Of a stretch of 42,578 nucleotides of DNA, positions 40,038 to 42,578 are shown piece by piece. This DNA comes from Thiotrichaceae bacterium (GTDB taxonomy: Bacteria > Pseudomonadota > Gammaproteobacteria > Beggiatoales > Beggiatoaceae), in the NCBI GenBank assembly GCA_016745055.1, contig JADGDF010000014.1, positions 1 to 42,578 on the forward strand, given 5' to 3'. Both the position numbers and the translations under genes were made by a program. Positions within the stretch are counted from its first letter, which is position 1, and each line of letters opens with the position of its first letter. A model generated the notes under the pieces. It saw nothing but the letters and a program-made list of their open reading frames with translations, had not been told where the DNA came from and made no database searches.

Positions 40038-41210
40038 TTATTGTGGTGTAAATTTGAAGTTAAATAATCGGAATTCGTTAAATACATCTTTTGGAATTTG
40101 AAAAGGAGAAGCATTTTGTACTGCAGTGATGGCTGAACTATCAAAAGCACTATTTCCACTACTACTAATAATATTTGCACTACCTACTGAACCATCAGGA
40201 ATCAAACGAATTTGGATGAGACAAGTAAGATCGTTTGAAATATTAGCGGGACGCTGCCAACGACTTTCAACCAAAGCCTTAATTTGAGCAGCAACACGGG
40301 CAATTTTCTGCTGTTTTGCATTAGCTACACGACGAGCAGCCACTTCTTGTGCTAAACGGGCTTGTTCCCTGCGTCTTTGTTCTGCGGCAACTGCTTGTTG
40401 TTTACGTTCAGCTTCTTTTGCTAAACGAGCTTGCTCTTGCTTTTGGCGTTCCGCGTCTAAGCGTTTTTGTTCTGCTAAACGTTGATTTTCAAGACGTTTA
40501 CGCTCTAATTCCTTTTTTCTAGCTAATTCTGATTGTCGTTTTTTTTCAGCTATTTCCTGTTTTCGACGTTTTTCTGCAACTAAACGGTTTTTCTCTTCAG
40601 CTTGACGTTTTTGCTCAGCAAGTTGTTTTTGCCTTTCTGACCGTTGTTTTTCTTCTGCCAAACGCTGAATTTCCGCTTGACGTTTCTTTTCTACAAGTTG
40701 CTTTTCTTCTTCTAAACGACGTTTTTCTGCCGCTAACCGCTTTGCCTCTACCTGATGTTGCTTTTCTGCCAGTTTTTTAGCTACCTCCAGTTTACGCTTT
40801 TCTTCTGCCAAACGTTCTGCTTCAATTCGTGCTTGACGCTTTTCCTCATCCAAACGTTTTAACGCTTCTTCAGCTTTACGTTTTTCTTCAAGTAACTTTA
40901 CTTTTTCTGATGCTAGCTTTTGTTGTGCTTCAGTCAACCTTTTCTGTTTATCTTCTTCTAATTCTGCTAAAACTAAAGTTTGACTGTATAAGTTCTTTGG
41001 TTGTGTTGTACTAATGCCAGTTTGATCTTCCACCTTACTGTTTGAAGTATCTTCCATTGGCTCTTGGGTAACAAGTATCGGTGAGGTCTCTTTTACAGAA
41101 TTATCACCAATAAGGTAGGTATATATTCTTTCTATCCCAAAAAATAATAGCACAACAATGAGTGCATGCAGCAATATAGAAAAAATAAAGGAAATAATTT
41201 TATCAAACAT
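40038..41210 (-). CDS. tolA: Cell envelope protein TolA
   Basis: 390 aa. One N-terminal membrane helix (about 7-28, ISFIFSILLHALIVVLLFFG, including the S-x3-H pattern that contacts TolQ/R) is followed by a long K/E/R/A/Q-rich helical domain II (about 85-300) that spans the periplasm. The C-terminal domain III (about 310-390) has VESRWQRPANISNDLTCLIQIRLIPDGSV and ends in a TonB-like fold. It links the proton-driven TolQR motor to TolB/Pal. The repeated AEEKR/AEQKR units are coding-strand low complexity. It lies six bases downstream of tolR and two upstream of tolB. Confidence 0.93.
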   Translation of the reverse strand: MFDKIISFIFSILLHALIVVLLFFGIERIYTYLIGDNSVKETSPILVTQEPMEDTSNSKVEDQTGISTTQPKNLYSQTLVLAELEEDKQKRLTEAQQKLASEKVKLLEEKRKAEEALKRLDEEKRQARIEAERLAEEKRKLEVAKKLAEKQHQVEAKRLAAEKRRLEEEKQLVEKKRQAEIQRLAEEKQRSERQKQLAEQKRQAEEKNRLVAEKRRKQEIAEKKRQSELARKKELERKRLENQRLAEQKRLDAERQKQEQARLAKEAERKQQAVAAEQRRREQARLAQEVAARRVANAKQQKIARVAAQIKALVESRWQRPANISNDLTCLIQIRLIPDGSVGSANIISSSGNSAFDSSAITAVQNASPFQIPKDVFNEFRLFNFKFTPQ

Positions 41211-41216
41211 AATAAT

Positions 41217-41633
41217 TTATTGTACCACTAAGTTGACCGCATCAAGTGACAGATTTTCCTTAAGTATAGCAATCAATTCAGCGATTTTTTGGTAAGGAGT
41301 CTCACTTGCTCCAGCTAAAAATACTTTTAAATCAGGATTATGAGCTAAATTTGTTTGCAAACGTTGAACCAATATTTCTTTTGACAAAGGTATCTCATTA
41401 TTTTGTAAGAAAATTTGTCCTTGTTTATCAATTGAGACTAATAATACCGTGCCTCTTGATGAAACGTTTTTACTTATTGTCACTTTCGGTAGATCAACTT
41501 GAATATCATTGGTCAGTAATGGTGTGGTTATCATGAATATAATCAGCAGCACTAACATGATGTCAATGTAAGGTACAACATTCATTTCGGATATTCTATG
41601 TTTTCGACGTCGTCTTTGTGTCATCACTATCAC
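41217..41633 (-). CDS. tolR: Biopolymer transport protein TolR (ExbD family)
   Basis: 138 aa from the first possible start (GTG 41633); ATG 41624 is more likely. The N-terminal basic stretch precedes MNVVPYIDIMLVLLIIFMITTPLL, where the Asp of YIDIMLVLL is the proton-relay residue of TolR/ExbD. The periplasmic domain (about 60-138) ends VNLVVQ. TolR with TolQ energises TolA. Next to TolA and TolB it is TolR rather than ExbD. tolQ, which should precede it, is missing: the 25 bp upstream of the gene lead straight into a decayed IS, so the native promoter and tolQ seem to be displaced. Confidence 0.92.
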   Translation of the reverse strand: MIVMTQRRRRKHRISEMNVVPYIDIMLVLLIIFMITTPLLTNDIQVDLPKVTISKNVSSRGTVLLVSIDKQGQIFLQNNEIPLSKEILVQRLQTNLAHNPDLKVFLAGASETPYQKIAELIAILKENLSLDAVNLVVQ

Positions 41634-41657
41634 TTTGGGTTGTGTCTAATATTCATT

Positions 41658-42404
41658 TTAGCGTATAACAAAAGGAAAAATTCGTGGATAGGCATCCCAA
41701 AAATCACTGAAGGTTACAGCGCATTGTTGATAAGCAGGAGGCAAGGAATCCCATAATCCTTTGTCCCCTTCTTCACTGCGCTTTCCAACGAAGGCACCCA
41801 CAAACGACCGCATTCACTCTATTGTCAAACGACCTTTAGCCTTCGCTAATACACGACGAGGAACCTGTTGATATTTAGGCGTTAATATAATCTTACAACC
41901 AACTTGAAAATACCTGAGCGATTCTAGCAAGCCCTCTTAACAATATTCGTTCAACAATGTTCTGTCTATTAAGACTTTGCTATCCTCTAATACTGGCTCG
42001 TTCTTTGGTGAATCTACATACTGTCGTCCACATTCATTCGCTGCGAGGCATGGATGCCGAGTAGTCCGCGACTAGCTGTGCGCTCAAAAATGTTATAAAA
42101 CAGTACGTAAGGGCGATAGTCCTTGCGTGCGTTTTTTGCTATATTTGAGCTTCACCCCAGTGTCAAGTCATGGTGGAGTAGGCTAACGGAGTGCGTAGTA
42201 ACGGAGTACGCAGTTGCCGTATTGAGACCGGACGTGTCGAGGCAACTTACTAGCGTCTCGCTGACGTGAGTCGCTCTTAGGGATAGGACGTCCCGTGTGC
42301 GTCACGAAATCTCTGCGTGACACCGGGCTGCGATAACCCTGTTTGCCATTGTGGATATATCCATTTTTCTTTATCTTCTGTGAATTACATATTGGACATC
42401 GCAT
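41658..42404 (-). pseudogene. Decayed IS1-family transposase
   Basis: It starts MRCPICNSQKIKKNGYIHNGKQGYR (42404 down to about 42331), the zinc-finger N-terminus of IS1-type transposases, with a strong GGGAGAAGG upstream. After a 281-bp insert it resumes as NECGRQYVDSPKN, then with stops and shifts as GLARIAQVFSSWL, YQQVPRRVLAKAKGRLTIE, SFVGAFVGKRSEEGDKGLWDSLPP and FSDFWDAYPRIFPF before stopping at 41658. The ECDEMW block that carries a catalytic Asp is damaged. A deletion between two FVG repeats removed roughly 25 codons, and the C-terminal third (the HHYN region) is absent. It lies where tolQ would be. Confidence 0.85.
42046..42326. mobile_element. 281-bp structured insert inside the IS1 remnant, flanked by GCTGCG
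   Basis: The transposase homology is interrupted exactly here. The insert is bounded by the direct repeats GCTGCG at 42040-42045 and 42327-42332. It is visibly richer in G+C than its surroundings. It has no matching terminal inverted repeats, but each end folds on itself: GGCAT-GG-ATGCC at 42047-42058 and GTCACG/CGTGAC near 42301-42322. A longer hairpin near 42103-42130 is followed by TTTTTT. It could be a short non-autonomous element, perhaps derived from an IS200/IS605-type end, but I cannot assign it. Confidence 0.5.
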
Positions 42405-42420
42405 TACCTTCTCCCTTTTT

Positions 42421-42578
42421 ATGCTAAACCTTTAATAAATTACTCCCTACTTATTATTCCTCATATCTTTAATATAATTTATAGAGTTGTATCCCGTTAA
42501 AAATCAATCAATTAGCTAGATAAAAGTTCCATAGTCCGGCACATACTCCAATTATTTCATCATATAAATCAATAAGAT
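42421..42578. other. Right edge of window, upstream of the IS1 remnant
   Basis: AT-rich, no supported ORF on either strand and no tolQ sequence. It should include the outer end of the IS1 element and its target, but I could not define the terminal repeat. Confidence 0.3.

Noticed and set aside
42046..42326. Group II intron fragment in the IS
   Set aside because: No convincing domain V (AGC triad with GAAA loop) or GUGYG 5' end was seen.

Overview
The window looks like an AT-rich gammaproteobacterial chromosome segment. The Tol proteins, a GspK pseudopilin, an NtrB-type kinase, an AnmK/M23 pair and a GyrB of typical gammaproteobacterial length all point that way. Very long Ser/Thr kinase-AAA-GAF-histidine kinase proteins, TPR-glycosyltransferase proteins, many toxin-antitoxin modules and palindromic intergenic repeats suggest a large-genome sulfur oxidiser of the Beggiatoa/Thioploca/Thiomargarita type. 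That taxonomic guess is inference; no rRNA is present. No tRNA, rRNA or CRISPR array was seen.

Layout. 1-5.1 kb is a patchwork: an HTH-ferredoxin-reductase protein, an antitoxin with a broken PIN toxin, an unrecognised gene with a HEPN-like R-x4-H motif, an orphan gspK, and a brnTA module coupled to the gspK stop. 5.1-7.1 kb is a TPR-glycosyltransferase. 7.1-11.9 kb (minus) runs from a P1B-like ATPase through a two-domain methyltransferase resembling a CmoB-CmoA fusion to an NtrB-like kinase. 12.3-15.7 kb (minus) holds a membrane protein and batC-batD without batA, batB or moxR. 15.8-18.6 kb (minus) holds an M23 peptidase coupled to anmK, both in cell-wall turnover. 19.2-27.2 kb (plus) holds gyrB, an MBL hydrolase, cheR, an FtsX-type permease and a DUF3050 protein. 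27.2-38.1 kb (minus) is a tandem pair of giant hybrid kinases; the promoter-proximal copy has a one-base frameshift inside its kinase domain. 38.8-41.6 kb (minus) is tolR-tolA-tolB, without tolQ or pal. 41.66-42.4 kb is a decayed IS1-type transposase, itself interrupted by a 281-bp structured insert.

Themes. Several conserved operons are represented by fragments only (tolRAB, batCD, lone gspK, lone cheR, an FtsX permease without its ATPase), so rearrangement has been heavy. Two separate reading-frame lesions are each repaired by adding one A to a run of four A. This could be real decay or a homopolymer sequencing artefact. The best candidates for something new are the CmoB/CmoA-like fusion, the HEPN-like gene that replaced half of a PIN toxin, the P-type ATPase without the transmembrane proline, and the nested palindrome clusters at 26.3 kb and 38.4-38.6 kb.
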